Shown here: positions 9,971-19,683 of the stretch, piece by piece
How the letters are laid out: the number at the start of each line of letters is the position of its first letter
How positions within the stretch are numbered: position 1 is the stretch's first letter
Source of the DNA: Nannochloropsis oceanica
Lineage: Eukaryota; Sar; Eustigmatophyceae; Eustigmatales; Monodopsidaceae
DNA: 64,000 nt
Direction: 5' to 3'
Assembly (NCBI GenBank): GCA_004519485.1
Contig: CP038131.1
Span: 817,001 to 881,000, forward strand
Notes under the pieces: generated by a model
Database searches by the model: none
What the model saw: only the letters and a program-made list of their open reading frames with translations
Told to the model about the DNA's origin: nothing
Translations under genes and position numbers: made by a program

Positions 9971-12499
9971 ATGCCCCCCAAAATCGCAATTCATTCCATC
10001 GAAACGCCTCACAGTTCACACGATTACTCCCAAATGACACACAGTGAGATGACTCTCAAGGGTCCTCAAGAACCTCATGTTGGTATGGCCCCGAGGTATG
10101 AGCAGGCGGTCAACCCAACCGGAGCAACAACACCAACAACAATGACGAGAAGAACCTCGTCCACGGGCTCTCCCCAGCTCGACGGCCCGCCCCAGACTCA
10201 CTGCCGGGACCATCGTAGACGGGCTTCCTGCGCCCAATGCCAACACCAACGACATCCCCAGCAAATCCACGAGCCGCGAGCGCCGCCACGCAACGCTTCG
10301 GACATGTACGAGCAGCTCTTGCTAGGAATCATCCGCCCTCCACGGCTGGGTTATGAATTCCCTCATGCCTTGGGACCTGTCACGCTCTCCTTCTCTGATG
10401 GCACAGTGTGTCACAGAACCGACTTTGATGTGGAGAATGGTCGAAATCAAAAATTGGGATGTAGTTTGTGGCAACCGGCAGGGGCGGAGACGCAGGACGG
10501 ATGGCCCTGCGTCATTTTTTTGCACGGAAATTCGAGCAGTCGCGTGGAGGCGGTGAAAACAAATGTGTTGAAATCCGTGATGGCAAGCGGCTCAGCCCTC
10601 GTTGGCTTTGACTTTACTGGGTGTGGCAACGCCGACGGAGAATATATCTCCTTAGGTTGGTTCGAGGTACACGACACACGCCAGGTGATAGACGAGCTCC
10701 GACGAAGAGGCTGTGGCCGCATAGTCCTCCATGGGCGTTCCATGGGCGCTGTGACGGCTTTACAGTACACCATTCAAGCATGTACTGTTTCTTCCCCCCC
10801 TTCCCATTCCTCCTCCTCTTCCTCCTGCTCTTTTTCTTCCGCCTCCTGCTATTCTTCTTCCTCATCTATGGTGATTCCCGCGGGCTTAGTCCTCGACTCG
10901 CCATTTTCAGGGTTCAAAAAGCTTGCCTACGATCTCACCAGCAAGGGCATGGTCCACATCCCTCATTTCGCCACCGCCGCCGTCCTGTCCCTCCTGCGTC
11001 GCTCCGTCCGTTCTCGTGCCGGCTTTGATTTATTTAAGCTCAAGCCTATTAAGCATGTACACCACTGCACAACTGTCCCAGCTCTTTTCCTAGTAGCAGA
11101 AGACGATGAGTTAATTCCTCCCTGGCACGCCGAGGGTCTGCGAAGTAAGTATGGTGGTCCGTCGTTGGGGATTCGGTTTGCGGGCTCACATAACAGTCCG
11201 AGGCCTGCTGTTGTGTACGCTCTGGCGAGTGTGTTTGTCAAGGCAGTAAATGAAAGGGAATCGAGGTTTGGCTCGGTGGCTGTGGATTTAGCTTTACATC
11301 TCATAGAAACAACGGCGGTGGTGACCAGTCAAAAAGAGGAGGAGGAGGAGGAGGAGGAGGATCGAGAGCACGGCGAGGAGATTATGGAGGATTTAAAAGA
11401 TGACATGTACAAGGGTACTCATGTTTCTCCTCGCCGCCATTTGCAGCAGCATTGCCAGCAACAGCAACAGCAGCAGAGGCGACGACGATTGCGCCGACAG
11501 AGGTATCGTGGGCCTTACAGTTACTACTACGAACACGCCTGCAGCAGCAGCCGTGGGACACAAGCATTACGTGCCAACCACAACGACAGAGCAGGATGTC
11601 TCAAACGCATCATAAACAAAATCGAGACCGACGGAAAGCAAGTCAGTACAAGGAAGGGTAAAATGTGCGAGGGAGGGGTGGCAGGAGGGCCGCACTTCAT
11701 CCACGCTGGTAGTCGGCCTGTGGGCAACATCTTCCTGACTTCCAAGAGGTTGATTGGCGCGTTGGATGTCAATCTAGCGACGAGGGCGGTAGAGGAGTAT
11801 TTATTGGAGGAACTTGTGGGGGTTGCGGTCGCCATTGTACAAATGCAGGTGCAGGCTGTGATAAAAGCGGAGAAGCAGCAGCAGCAGCAGCAGCAGCAGC
11901 GGCAGCAGTCACAACAGGGGAAAGATGATGCGATGCTGTCGGCATCAGCGCCGGTGCCACTTTTAAGCAAGACTTTGATGTTGGATGTGGTAGCTCAGAC
12001 GCAGCGGAGACTGGCAGAACGTGCGTCTTGGGCATTGCCAAGCTCTAGTGCCAGCACCAGCACCAGCACCAGCACCAGCACCAGCAGCACCAGCACGATA
12101 AAGAAGGAAGGCACCCCATTCTCACTCTCCGAAGCGTCGGGGCCCTCTCTTACTAGCTGGGAGTCTGTTATTTATGCGGAAGGACAAGAGCAATGGAATG
12201 AGATCCGTCGTATTGTCAGTTGTCTGAAGCGACTCTTTTTGAAGGACACGCAGGTGGTGGTACAAGACTCCTACTCCTCAATTTTACCTGCTCCTGCGCC
12301 TGCCGTGGCACCACCCTCGCCGGCAGCAGCAGCAGCGAAAGGAACAGCAATAGCGAATCCAGTCATGAGGCCACAGATGGCATGGGCTACATCATTCGGA
12401 ACCAAGCTATGTTGTTTTGATACCCGCGACGCTTACCTTTCGGAGGGGCAGGAGAAGGGTGCTGGGATAGCCCGCGTGGCCGAGGCCGTGTTACGATAA
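9971..12499 (+). CDS. Alpha/beta-hydrolase (S33-like serine hydrolase) with long low-complexity C-terminal half
   Basis: A single-exon 842-aa protein. Residues about 110-430 form an alpha/beta-hydrolase. The parts are the oxyanion strand VIFLHGNSSS (about 183), GFDFTGCGNADGEYISLG, the nucleophile elbow GRSMG (Ser near 256), acid motif AEDDELIPPWHAEGL (Asp near 377) and the histidine in AGSHNSPRP (near 406). The triad therefore looks complete. A Ser-rich loop at 10790-10870 interrupts the fold after the nucleophile helix. The C-terminal 400 residues are rich in Q, S and T, with poly-E at 11336-11360, poly-Q near 11875-11905 and an (ST)n run from CAGCAC repeats. They also hold short ordered-looking pieces (IHAGSRPVGNIFLTSKRLIG, WESVIYAEGQEQWNEIRRI). 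Substrate unknown. Such hydrolases with GFDFxGxGxSxG often act on acyl or peptide substrates, but nothing here decides that. Confidence 0.85.
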   Translation: MPPKIAIHSIETPHSSHDYSQMTHSEMTLKGPQEPHVGMAPRYEQAVNPTGATTPTTMTRRTSSTGSPQLDGPPQTHCRDHRRRASCAQCQHQRHPQQIHEPRAPPRNASDMYEQLLLGIIRPPRLGYEFPHALGPVTLSFSDGTVCHRTDFDVENGRNQKLGCSLWQPAGAETQDGWPCVIFLHGNSSSRVEAVKTNVLKSVMASGSALVGFDFTGCGNADGEYISLGWFEVHDTRQVIDELRRRGCGRIVLHGRSMGAVTALQYTIQACTVSSPPSHSSSSSSCSFSSASCYSSSSSMVIPAGLVLDSPFSGFKKLAYDLTSKGMVHIPHFATAAVLSLLRRSVRSRAGFDLFKLKPIKHVHHCTTVPALFLVAEDDELIPPWHAEGLRSKYGGPSLGIRFAGSHNSPRPAVVYALASVFVKAVNERESRFGSVAVDLALHLIETTAVVTSQKEEEEEEEEDREHGEEIMEDLKDDMYKGTHVSPRRHLQQHCQQQQQQQRRRRLRRQRYRGPYSYYYEHACSSSRGTQALRANHNDRAGCLKRIINKIETDGKQVSTRKGKMCEGGVAGGPHFIHAGSRPVGNIFLTSKRLIGALDVNLATRAVEEYLLEELVGVAVAIVQMQVQAVIKAEKQQQQQQQQRQQSQQGKDDAMLSASAPVPLLSKTLMLDVVAQTQRRLAERASWALPSSSASTSTSTSTSTSSTSTIKKEGTPFSLSEASGPSLTSWESVIYAEGQEQWNEIRRIVSCLKRLFLKDTQVVVQDSYSSILPAPAPAVAPPSPAAAAAKGTAIANPVMRPQMAWATSFGTKLCCFDTRDAYLSEGQEKGAGIARVAEAVLR
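12049..12094 (+). repeat. (CAGCAC)n coding repeat
   Basis: A hexanucleotide CAGCAC/AGCACC tract encodes alternating Ser-Thr in the tail of the serine hydrolase. It is in frame and length-variable by nature. Confidence 0.85.
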
Positions 12500-12775
12500 A
12501 TGGGATAGATTTTGCAATCATATCGTTGTTTTTGCGTTGGCTTTTGTTACCTTAAATGTGGTCATTCGGGCAGGCATGTGAAAATTGTAATACTTGATGC
12601 AAACGTGTGAGTCATATGACAAATAAGAAATGTACAAAACACAAGAATAAAGCAAAATATTATGTTGTATCGGGAAACCCCGATTCTTTTTGCTCGTGTA
12701 CTCACTCTTCTTTGACATTCTCCTCTTCCTTTTCCTCCAACCTTCACCAGGAATACAATCTTTCTAGCCTCGTAC

Positions 12776-13774
12776 ATGCGCTTTGCCAGTCTTGCATCTG
12801 CCGCCGCCGCAACCGCTGCCAGCAGCAGCCGCCTGCCCATGAACCCTCTCGTCGCAGTGGGGCAACTCACCTCCACGGAAGACCGAGACCAGAACATCCG
12901 ACGCTGTAGAGACCTAGCTGTTCGCGCAAAAAAAGCGGGGGCCGCCTTGCTCTGCTTGCCGGAATGCTTCTCACTTGTAGGCTCCTCCTGGCGAGAAACT
13001 GTCGCGGCGGGACAGCCCATTGAAGGACCCATGGTGAGTGAAATGCGTACTTTGGCCAAGGAGCAAGGTCTGTGGCTTTCTCTCGGAGGGTTTCCTGAGA
13101 AGATGCCATCACCTCAGAATTCGAAAATAGAAGACAGCGGGGATGAGAACGAGAGAGTGTATAACACCCACATTGTCCTCGACGACAAAGGAGATATCAA
13201 AGCACTCTACCGTAAAATCCACCTGTTTGACGTCAACTTTCCAAATGGCCCAGTGTTGCAAGAAAGCAAATATACTGCTCCCGGCGCCGAGGTGGTAGTC
13301 ATTGATTCCCCCATCGGCCGACTGGGTCTCTCCACCTGCTACGACCTCCGTTTTCCCGAATTGTACCAGGCATTGGTCAAAAGAGGCGCAGAGGTCCTTC
13401 TTGTCCCATCAGCATTTACAGTCTTGACAGGACAAGCCCATTGGGAGATCTTACTTCGGGCCAGAGCTATTGAAACGCAATGCTACGTCTTGGCGTCCGC
13501 ACAAGCAGGACAGCACAACGAAAAACGGGCGTCGTACGGGCACTCTTTAATAGTAGACCCGTGGGGGAAAGTGATGGAAGATGCGGGGGGTGACGCATCA
13601 CCGGCACTGGTGATGGCGGAGATTGATTTAAAGAGACTACATGAGATAAGGGCAAAGATTCCCGTACAGTTGCATCGACGGCGGGATGTGTTTTTCGGGG
13701 TAAGCGGTGTTGGTCATAGTAAAGGAGGAGGAGGAGAAGGAGGAGGAGGAATTGGGACTGCGCCATCGGTGTGA
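12776..13774 (+). CDS. NIT1: NIT1-type nitrilase-family amidase
   Basis: A single-exon protein of 332 aa. The carbon-nitrogen hydrolase triad is complete: Glu in LPECF (about 62), Lys in YRKIHLFDV (about 146) and Cys in STCYDLRFPEL (about 188). GQAHWEILLRARAIE and SYGHSLIVDPWGKV are further nitrilase-superfamily motifs. The closest match by motif is branch 10 (Nit1/NIT1), whose members hydrolyse deaminated glutathione as a metabolite-repair step. The first 20 residues (MRFASLASAAAATAASSSR) are Ala/Ser/Arg-rich and could target mitochondria. A second ATG at about 12839 (MNPLVAVGQL) would give the cytosolic form, a dual start known from mammalian NIT1. The Gly-rich C-terminus comes from GGA repeats. 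It is in tandem with the upstream hydrolase, 276 bases apart. Confidence 0.9.
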   Translation: MRFASLASAAAATAASSSRLPMNPLVAVGQLTSTEDRDQNIRRCRDLAVRAKKAGAALLCLPECFSLVGSSWRETVAAGQPIEGPMVSEMRTLAKEQGLWLSLGGFPEKMPSPQNSKIEDSGDENERVYNTHIVLDDKGDIKALYRKIHLFDVNFPNGPVLQESKYTAPGAEVVVIDSPIGRLGLSTCYDLRFPELYQALVKRGAEVLLVPSAFTVLTGQAHWEILLRARAIETQCYVLASAQAGQHNEKRASYGHSLIVDPWGKVMEDAGGDASPALVMAEIDLKRLHEIRAKIPVQLHRRRDVFFGVSGVGHSKGGGGEGGGGIGTAPSV

Positions 13775-14030
13775 TTATAGGAAGATCTGTATAGAAACGA
13801 CGCGACGATGTTCGTTGTGAGTAAGAATAAATGATGTGTAATTATCTTTCAGTTCATTTGTTGTTTTTAGTTCCCTGTAAAAATGCTGACCTTTTACTTA
13901 TCTACACTCGTCAAAACATGTCTCTTCCTCTTTCTCATTATCAAAACTCTGCCCTTACGCATTCACTAAACCACGATCAATCCTCTTCCGCTTTGCTTCA
14001 CGTACCCTTCAACCCCCATTATGTATCCAT

Positions 14031-15211
14031 TTATCTCGATGGCGGCGTGCTGGCAACCTTCCCGGCAGCCGCAGCCGTCGTCGCTGCCGCTCCGGCCGTC
14101 GTGCCCGATGTGTGGATGACCCTCCCAGACTTATCCTTTCGCTCCAAAACAGTGATTGCCTGCGTGTAGACCTGATACGCTGGCACGAGAATCATCGCGT
14201 CCTCGTCCGTGAGTAAACGGACATAGCGCGAGTCGACCGACAGGACAGTGCCTTGGTAGGAACCGACCTTGATTTTCCACCCTGTGCGAAAGGGCCGTTG
14301 GAAGACAAGCAGGATCCCAGAAAGGACATTGGTGGCAATCTCTTTGAGAGCAAAACCGACTGTTTGTGAGAGAAAGGACGGATGTAGGAGGGTAGAAAGA
14401 AGAGAAACTAAGCTTGTGGGAAAATATTAAAAATCCATGGGCCTAACTCAACAATGCGAAGCGTACCGATAAATCCCGAAACTCCCAGACCAGCAATGAT
14501 GGGCTTCGTGTCGAGACCCAGCGTGCCCAAAATAGAGGTGATAATCATGGTAAAAGCCACCAAGGCAATGGCACGAGCAATAAAGCGACTCAAATCCCTA
14601 TCGTGAATCGTGCCCGTGCGCAAGAGAAAAGTTTCAAGGGGCCGCGCGATAAAAATCAGATCCCGCACACCACAACAGTAAAGCTTGAAGGATGTCCAGC
14701 TTCGAAGCGATTGAAAGAAGCTTTTCATATGTTGGTGTGGGTAATGCTTGTCGTTGGTGGTTTTTGATTCATGCGGCTCACCATGGCTGCTGTGCCCCTG
14801 GCTGGCATCCCTCTCCGCCGGCGAGGAAAGGACACTTCCAGCAACACTGACATTCTTGACCCTCGTACCAGATTGCGGTCTCAAAAAGTCGTGGACCGAG
14901 GCACCCGCAGCGTGGCTGGGAGGCGGGGCGTTGACCGAGTTGCCATGAGCGCCACCTAGATGGCGGAATGGGCTAAAAACGAAACCACCCTTGGGGATCT
15001 GCAAGTGTGGTGCATGCATGTGCGGAAGGTGCAAATTGGCACGAAGGCCCCGCTTGACGGTGGTGGTGGTCGTTGAGGTGGTTGAGGCAGCTGCTGCGGG
15101 GCTGGTGGATGCCGGGGACGCTGCTCCGGCTTCCTTGCTTGAGGCCGCTGTCCTGGTAGTCAAGTGGACCAGGAGAGCCAGCACGGCAATGAAACGAGGG
15201 CATCGAAGCAT
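14031..15211 (-). CDS. MscS-like mechanosensitive channel with signal peptide
   Basis: Exons 15211-14467 and 14359-14031, 107-nt intron, 357 aa. The N-terminus MLRCPRFIAVLALLVHLTTR is a signal peptide, followed by about 100 disordered residues rich in A, S, T and H. Membrane segments follow from LYCCGVRDLIFIARPLE and FIARAIALVAFTMIITSILG. The MscS pore motif runs GLDTKPIIAGLGVSGFIV across the junction into GFALKEIATNVLSGILLVFQ. The beta domain is RPFRTGWKIKVGSYQGTVLS with VDSRYVRLLTDEDAMILVP. MscS channels release ions and solutes when membrane tension rises. The secretory-type leader suggests a plastid-envelope or endomembrane location, as for plant MSL2/3, but no clear A-F junction is seen. 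Only about three TM helices are visible. The frame extends upstream to 15415. Confidence 0.85.
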
Positions 15212-15729
15212 TGTGGCGGGCGTGAGTTTAAAGTGGGTCGCCACGGGATGCAAGGCAGGACGGTTTTGCTGTGTGCTTACAGTAGTGGGAAGAGAAAGTA
15301 GAGCGGACGTGATGAAACAACGGGACCTGGAATCGACTTCAGGAGATGGCATGTCGCAGACAGCCGACTGCGTGCCAGCGGACTGCACCATAGCCTCAAA
15401 AAACATGCCGCCCAAGACCTAAGCATTTCAGTGTAATCACGCAAGCGAAACAAGGCAGACAAGAAGAGGGACGAGAAAAGAACAACGGAGGAAGCACACG
15501 GACCTGGGCGTGACTCACGTTCCGGCCCATCTGTGTATGTCTCTAAAATGAGACGCGAGGATCCCGAAGAGGGAGGGAAAACCGATGAGGTATTAAGTAT
15601 TGAGTTGAGATTTTTTTTTTGCATTGATTTATTTGTCACACAGTCATTGTTTTAGCAAGCTACATGTTGTATCACTACCACAGCAACCCTGTACATAGCT
15701 GCATTAAGCAGGCTCCTTCGCCTTCAAAA
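15212..15729. promoter_or_regulatory. Intergenic region upstream of the MscS-like gene
   Basis: 518 bases between two minus-strand genes. It should contain the channel promoter and the 3' UTR of the flavoprotein gene. A T9 run is at 15611-15620. No gene supported. Confidence 0.35.
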
Positions 15730-17334
15730 CTACAATTCCTCTTTCTCCGTTTCATGTCCCTCCATTGCTGTCGTCCCGATTCCTCTGTCCATTTCTCTTC
15801 GGAAGCTTTCTGCCAGGAGAAGTGCGCAGTTTTTTGCACCTATAGCAGAGATTTCCATCGCACTCACACCTGTTTCCAGTGCGTTTACATAGCAGATTCT
15901 TTCCCCCGGCTGTATCAGAAAGGGGGTCATTTTTTCAGGAGGTTGATAAGAGGGATAGGCCTGCCACTTGCGGTGGTGGAGCTCTTCCCATCCAGAAAAG
16001 AAGACTGTGTCGATAAAAGAGGACTCGAGCAAACCTGAGCTAAACAATTTATATATGCCCGTACCATCCGTGGCATTAAGCGTGATGTGAAGTGAAAGGG
16101 ATGAGATGGGTACGCTCGCGTCCTCCTTGATGTAAACTGAGGTGGGTATGCGATCTTGTTCAAGAGTGGAGAAACCGAAGATGTCCGGGCGGATACGGCC
16201 TTGAATGAAGGTGGCATGAGTCGTCGTGTATTTATTCGGCGGCAGGTCAGTGATAACGGGTTGGTCGATCTCCAACCCTACGACAGCAAGCTTCGAAAAA
16301 ACAAATGGAGTGGCAATAATTACAGCATCGAACTCCTCCTCCTCCTCCTCCTCCTCCTCCTCCTCCTCCTCCTCCTCCTCCTTCTTCTTCTTCTTCTTCT
16401 TCTCTCCTTTATGCCTTACCATTACAGGCTGCCCGTTTTCCCGTAGCAACCTATAGCTCTTCTTTTCCCTCCCGCCACCACCCATAACCTGTACAGTCCC
16501 CACTGTGACATTTAATTTCAAAACTGCTTTCGCATCCTGGATCATTGCAACGGCCATGGCAACGTTCCCTTCCTCCACACTCACCACCTCACCAGTCACG
16601 GCCGGACAAAGGGAGACAAGTCCCGCTAAGGCATTGATGTCGTTATTCGAATTGTAGTTGACTCTTTGAATAGAACCGACAAACTCAGTTATAAGTTTTG
16701 AATTGGGGGCTCCCACACCCTGCGCCGCCAAATAATCTCGAAGACTGATTTGTGTCAGGTCGAAGAGGCCCAAGGCCTCCCATAGCGCTTCCGGCGTCTC
16801 GAAAGCAAGCCCGCCGCTGCGGCTGCCACTCACCGTACCATTTTGTAGGGCATATATTTTCATAAAATTGCTCAAGATTGTTGTGACTATACGTCGTAGC
16901 TTGAAGACGCCCCACCCATAGCGCCACAGCACCCGGAAGGCAGTGACGAAGTTCCAAGGCGAGCTTTGGAACAAGAGACAGTGTCCATCCCATATGCCCG
17001 TCGTGCCGTCGTCAATGTCAAAGATGGGCGGTCCCGCATGCAGTTTAAGGTTGCCGATAGCCGTCATCAGATTCAGGTTGCCGCTGTAAAGGATAGATGC
17101 CCCGATTTCCAGCGGGGATGTTGCTCCCGTGGCATTGGTGTATATGACATTTTCAACCCGGCCTCCTACTCGCAAGCTCTTCTCAATGATGACTACGCTT
17201 GCGCGCTCACCCAACACCTCCCGCATATAATACGCCGAGGCCGCACCGCCAATACCGGCTCCGACAATGGCGACCCTTTGTCCCAAACCCATGGTTGAGG
17301 CGGCAAACAGGAAAAGAAGAGCCCTGAAGAACAT
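15730..17334 (-). CDS. Prenylcysteine oxidase/lyase-like FAD enzyme
   Basis: Single exon, 534 aa. A signal peptide (MFFRALLFLFAASTMGLG) leads directly into an FAD Rossmann motif, VAIVGAGIGGAASAYYMREV, then VVIIEKSLRVGGRVENV and LEIGASILYSGN. The order matches prenylcysteine oxidase (PCYOX1/FCLY), which oxidatively cleaves farnesyl- or geranylgeranyl-cysteine in lysosome/vacuole-type compartments. Other family-like stretches are ITEFVGSIQRVNYNSNNDIN, LAGLVSLCPAVTGEV and FDAVIIATPFVFSKL. About 16333-16403 a run of K then E interrupts the region before the second Rossmann strand. It comes from GAG/AAG microsatellite expansion and probably lies in a surface loop. Three NxT/S sites fit a secreted route. 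Confidence 0.85.
   Translation of the reverse strand: MFFRALLFLFAASTMGLGQRVAIVGAGIGGAASAYYMREVLGERASVVIIEKSLRVGGRVENVIYTNATGATSPLEIGASILYSGNLNLMTAIGNLKLHAGPPIFDIDDGTTGIWDGHCLLFQSSPWNFVTAFRVLWRYGWGVFKLRRIVTTILSNFMKIYALQNGTVSGSRSGGLAFETPEALWEALGLFDLTQISLRDYLAAQGVGAPNSKLITEFVGSIQRVNYNSNNDINALAGLVSLCPAVTGEVVSVEEGNVAMAVAMIQDAKAVLKLNVTVGTVQVMGGGGREKKSYRLLRENGQPVMVRHKGEKKKKKKKEEEEEEEEEEEEEEEEFDAVIIATPFVFSKLAVVGLEIDQPVITDLPPNKYTTTHATFIQGRIRPDIFGFSTLEQDRIPTSVYIKEDASVPISSLSLHITLNATDGTGIYKLFSSGLLESSFIDTVFFSGWEELHHRKWQAYPSYQPPEKMTPFLIQPGERICYVNALETGVSAMEISAIGAKNCALLLAESFRREMDRGIGTTAMEGHETEKEEL
16333..16403. repeat. (CTC)n/(CTT)n coding microsatellite
   Basis: About 50 bases of CTC followed by about 20 bases of CTT on the plus strand. 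They encode a K-then-E run inside the prenylcysteine-oxidase-like protein. Confidence 0.95.
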
Positions 17335-17615
17335 GGCTCTTAGCGAGGGTTGCAGTGCAGCCGGCGGCCGCCCTTGTATCTATTTTGGAATGCCACACTC
17401 TTCCCCTGTGGCTGCGGATACCTGAAGTTGAGAGCAGAATGAAGAGAAATGTGCGGAAAAGCACCGGCTGATAGCTTGTGAGCTTGGCTTACGCAATGCA
17501 TCATGAGTCATTATTCGGTCCGACCTTCCCCCTGCCACCTATTCCTCACTCCGCCACCTCGCACGACGTTATATACACACGACACAGGACACGCACATCT
17601 CCACGACGCCGAAAC

Positions 17616-19421
17616 ATGCGGATGGCTTCCTGTGTATTCGTGGTAGTAGCTGTGGCGGTTCTGCTGCCCTCGGCGTCCCAAGCCTTCCTTGTCCGCCCAA
17701 TCTCCTCCACTGCACCATCAGCCCCTACTACAACTACAAGGCGGCACGCCGCAACGGTGGACCCACCCTCAAACCCAGCCGCGGCCGTGGATAAACTCCA
17801 ATTGACATTTTCGGCTGATGAGGAAGAGGCGGTGTTTTCCTTTGAGCGTCGTCTCAAGGACTCGGGCGTGGTCGCGGAGGGGTTGGAGCACGCCCTCTTC
17901 TGGCCTGTGGATGACGCAGCCCCATGCCGCGGTCTCAAGACTCAAGTCGACGCCCCCCCAAATAAAGCGCTGATTGAGCTACCAAAAGGCCAAGCTATCT
18001 GTCTAGATGAAGGAGAGGGCACGCCATTTCCTCAATGGGTCCCGGCCAAGCAATGGAAAAAAATGCCTTGGTACGCTCAACTCGGGCTCAAGCTTGTGTA
18101 CGAACGCAAGACCTCCACCAGTGCCCTCAAGACTGGCTACGCACAGCTTTTGCCACCCCCAAAGGCCTTGCCAACCCCCTTTCATTGGTCTGACTTGGAT
18201 CTCAATGCGCTCCGAAGTGTTTACCCCGCACTTGCCAACAAAGTGGACAGACAACGAACAGTTTGGGCCGGGCTTTATGACACCCTGGGGAAGACCCGGG
18301 CGGTCCGCGAGGATATGGACGAAGACACCTTTGTGTGGGCCATGGAAAGTGTGCTTTCTCGCGCGTTCAAGGGGACGTTCGGTACGGGTTTTAATAGCTT
18401 AGCGCCTTCCTTATTGTTGATGGGCATCTTTGCCGGGATTTACTATATTGACCAAGAAACGATTCAACTCGTCAGCTACGCCTTGGAAGAATATCCGTAT
18501 CTCGCAGCGATTCCAGCGGGGTTGACGCTGTTGCCTTCTGTATTGGAGTTCTTCAAGTCTAAAGGCACGTATGTACTGGCGCCCATGATAGATAGTTTGA
18601 ATCATCGGTCAACTGTCCCCACGGACTTGGACTACGATTCGATTCGGCAGCGGTTCAGGTTGAGTCTGGGGGTGGGGTATCGGGCGGGGGATCAGGTGTT
18701 CATGTCATACGGGAGTAAGACTAATGATGACTTACTGTTGCATTATGGCTTTGTTGAAGTGGACGCCCCAAGCGACGTGTTTGAGTTCGGGGATCTGTTG
18801 ACTTGGTTGGTGGAGAAGAGGGCGGGGATCGTGAACGATGACAGGGTTCAGACATTGTTTTCAAAGGGACTACAGGATAATGTGCGGGGGTGTAAGGTAG
18901 GCAGAAAAGGGAAGATTGTGGATGAGAAGGCCTTGGAGGGGTTGCGGATACTACTGGCTTCGGATGATGAATTAAGGGCAGAAAATGCGATTACGGAGAG
19001 TATCATTCAAACGCCAATGTTCCTGACCATGGACGAATTTCAGGACTCTGTATTTAAAAGGGAACTGCAAAGTCCGACGGAGTTGGCGGTGTATGAAGCG
19101 TTATTGGAGGCCTGTCTGGAGCAGCGGCAGTTGTTGTCGTTGACAAGGGAGGAGGAGGAGGAGATGAGAGTGGCGAAGGCGAATCGAACCCAGGTTGGGG
19201 GAGGGAACGAAAATACGGAGAAAGCGCCTCGATTGCTGACACTGATGTTTAGATTGGAGAAGTTACGGCTGTTGGATGAGGCGATAACGAGGTTTCGAAA
19301 GTTAACGGGGAATGAGAAACAGCTGCTGTTACCTTCGCCCACGAGTAGCAACAGTAGTAGTGTGAGTGGTGATACTGCAGCATCAGCAGTAAGAGCAGTG
19401 GCAGCATCGAAAGAGGCATAG
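17616..19421 (+). CDS. Plastid SET-domain methyltransferase, Rubisco LSMT type
   Basis: Single exon from ATG 17616, 601 aa. The N-terminus MRMASCVFVVVAVAVLLPSA then SQAF is a signal peptide with an Ala-Phe junction, followed by a Ser/Thr/Arg-rich stretch. This is the bipartite plastid-targeting design of stramenopiles. The SET core is split in the usual way for LSMT/SETD3 proteins, with the catalytic end at YVLAPMIDSLNHRS (about 320) and MSYGSKTNDDLLLHYGFVEV (about 365). A Rubisco-LSMT substrate-binding C-terminal domain follows. Relatives methylate Lys on Rubisco large subunit or aldolase, or His on actin. Unusual is a hydrophobic block at residues about 256-313 (MGIFAGIYYI, AAIPAGLTLLPSVLEFF) between the SET insert and the catalytic NHS motif. 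The frame is open upstream to 17478, but the signal peptide decides the start. Confidence 0.88.
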   Translation: MRMASCVFVVVAVAVLLPSASQAFLVRPISSTAPSAPTTTTRRHAATVDPPSNPAAAVDKLQLTFSADEEEAVFSFERRLKDSGVVAEGLEHALFWPVDDAAPCRGLKTQVDAPPNKALIELPKGQAICLDEGEGTPFPQWVPAKQWKKMPWYAQLGLKLVYERKTSTSALKTGYAQLLPPPKALPTPFHWSDLDLNALRSVYPALANKVDRQRTVWAGLYDTLGKTRAVREDMDEDTFVWAMESVLSRAFKGTFGTGFNSLAPSLLLMGIFAGIYYIDQETIQLVSYALEEYPYLAAIPAGLTLLPSVLEFFKSKGTYVLAPMIDSLNHRSTVPTDLDYDSIRQRFRLSLGVGYRAGDQVFMSYGSKTNDDLLLHYGFVEVDAPSDVFEFGDLLTWLVEKRAGIVNDDRVQTLFSKGLQDNVRGCKVGRKGKIVDEKALEGLRILLASDDELRAENAITESIIQTPMFLTMDEFQDSVFKRELQSPTELAVYEALLEACLEQRQLLSLTREEEEEMRVAKANRTQVGGGNENTEKAPRLLTLMFRLEKLRLLDEAITRFRKLTGNEKQLLLPSPTSSNSSSVSGDTAASAVRAVAASKEA

Positions 19422-19683
19422 ATAGGAGAGAGAGAAAGAGAGGACGCGGAGGATTGGGAGTATGACAAGCGCATGCATCGGATACAGCGAAGATAAAAAT
19501 GTAACAAATCTACCTTAAGCGACCGAGACGAGTAAGACTGTCCATGACTGCTCTGCATGGCTTTGATTGCTCCTCTGGGTGTATTTTATTTCATTTGTGT
19601 TGCATCATCAACTTATCTCTCTTTTCCCTTTTGACCCACAAATACATGCACACACACACGCACACACACGCGTACACCATTGG

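Noticed and set aside
19185-19205. Sequence resembling a tRNA T-arm (GAATCGAACCC)
   Set aside because: It lies inside the SET gene and no acceptor stem, D-arm or anticodon arm can be folded around it.
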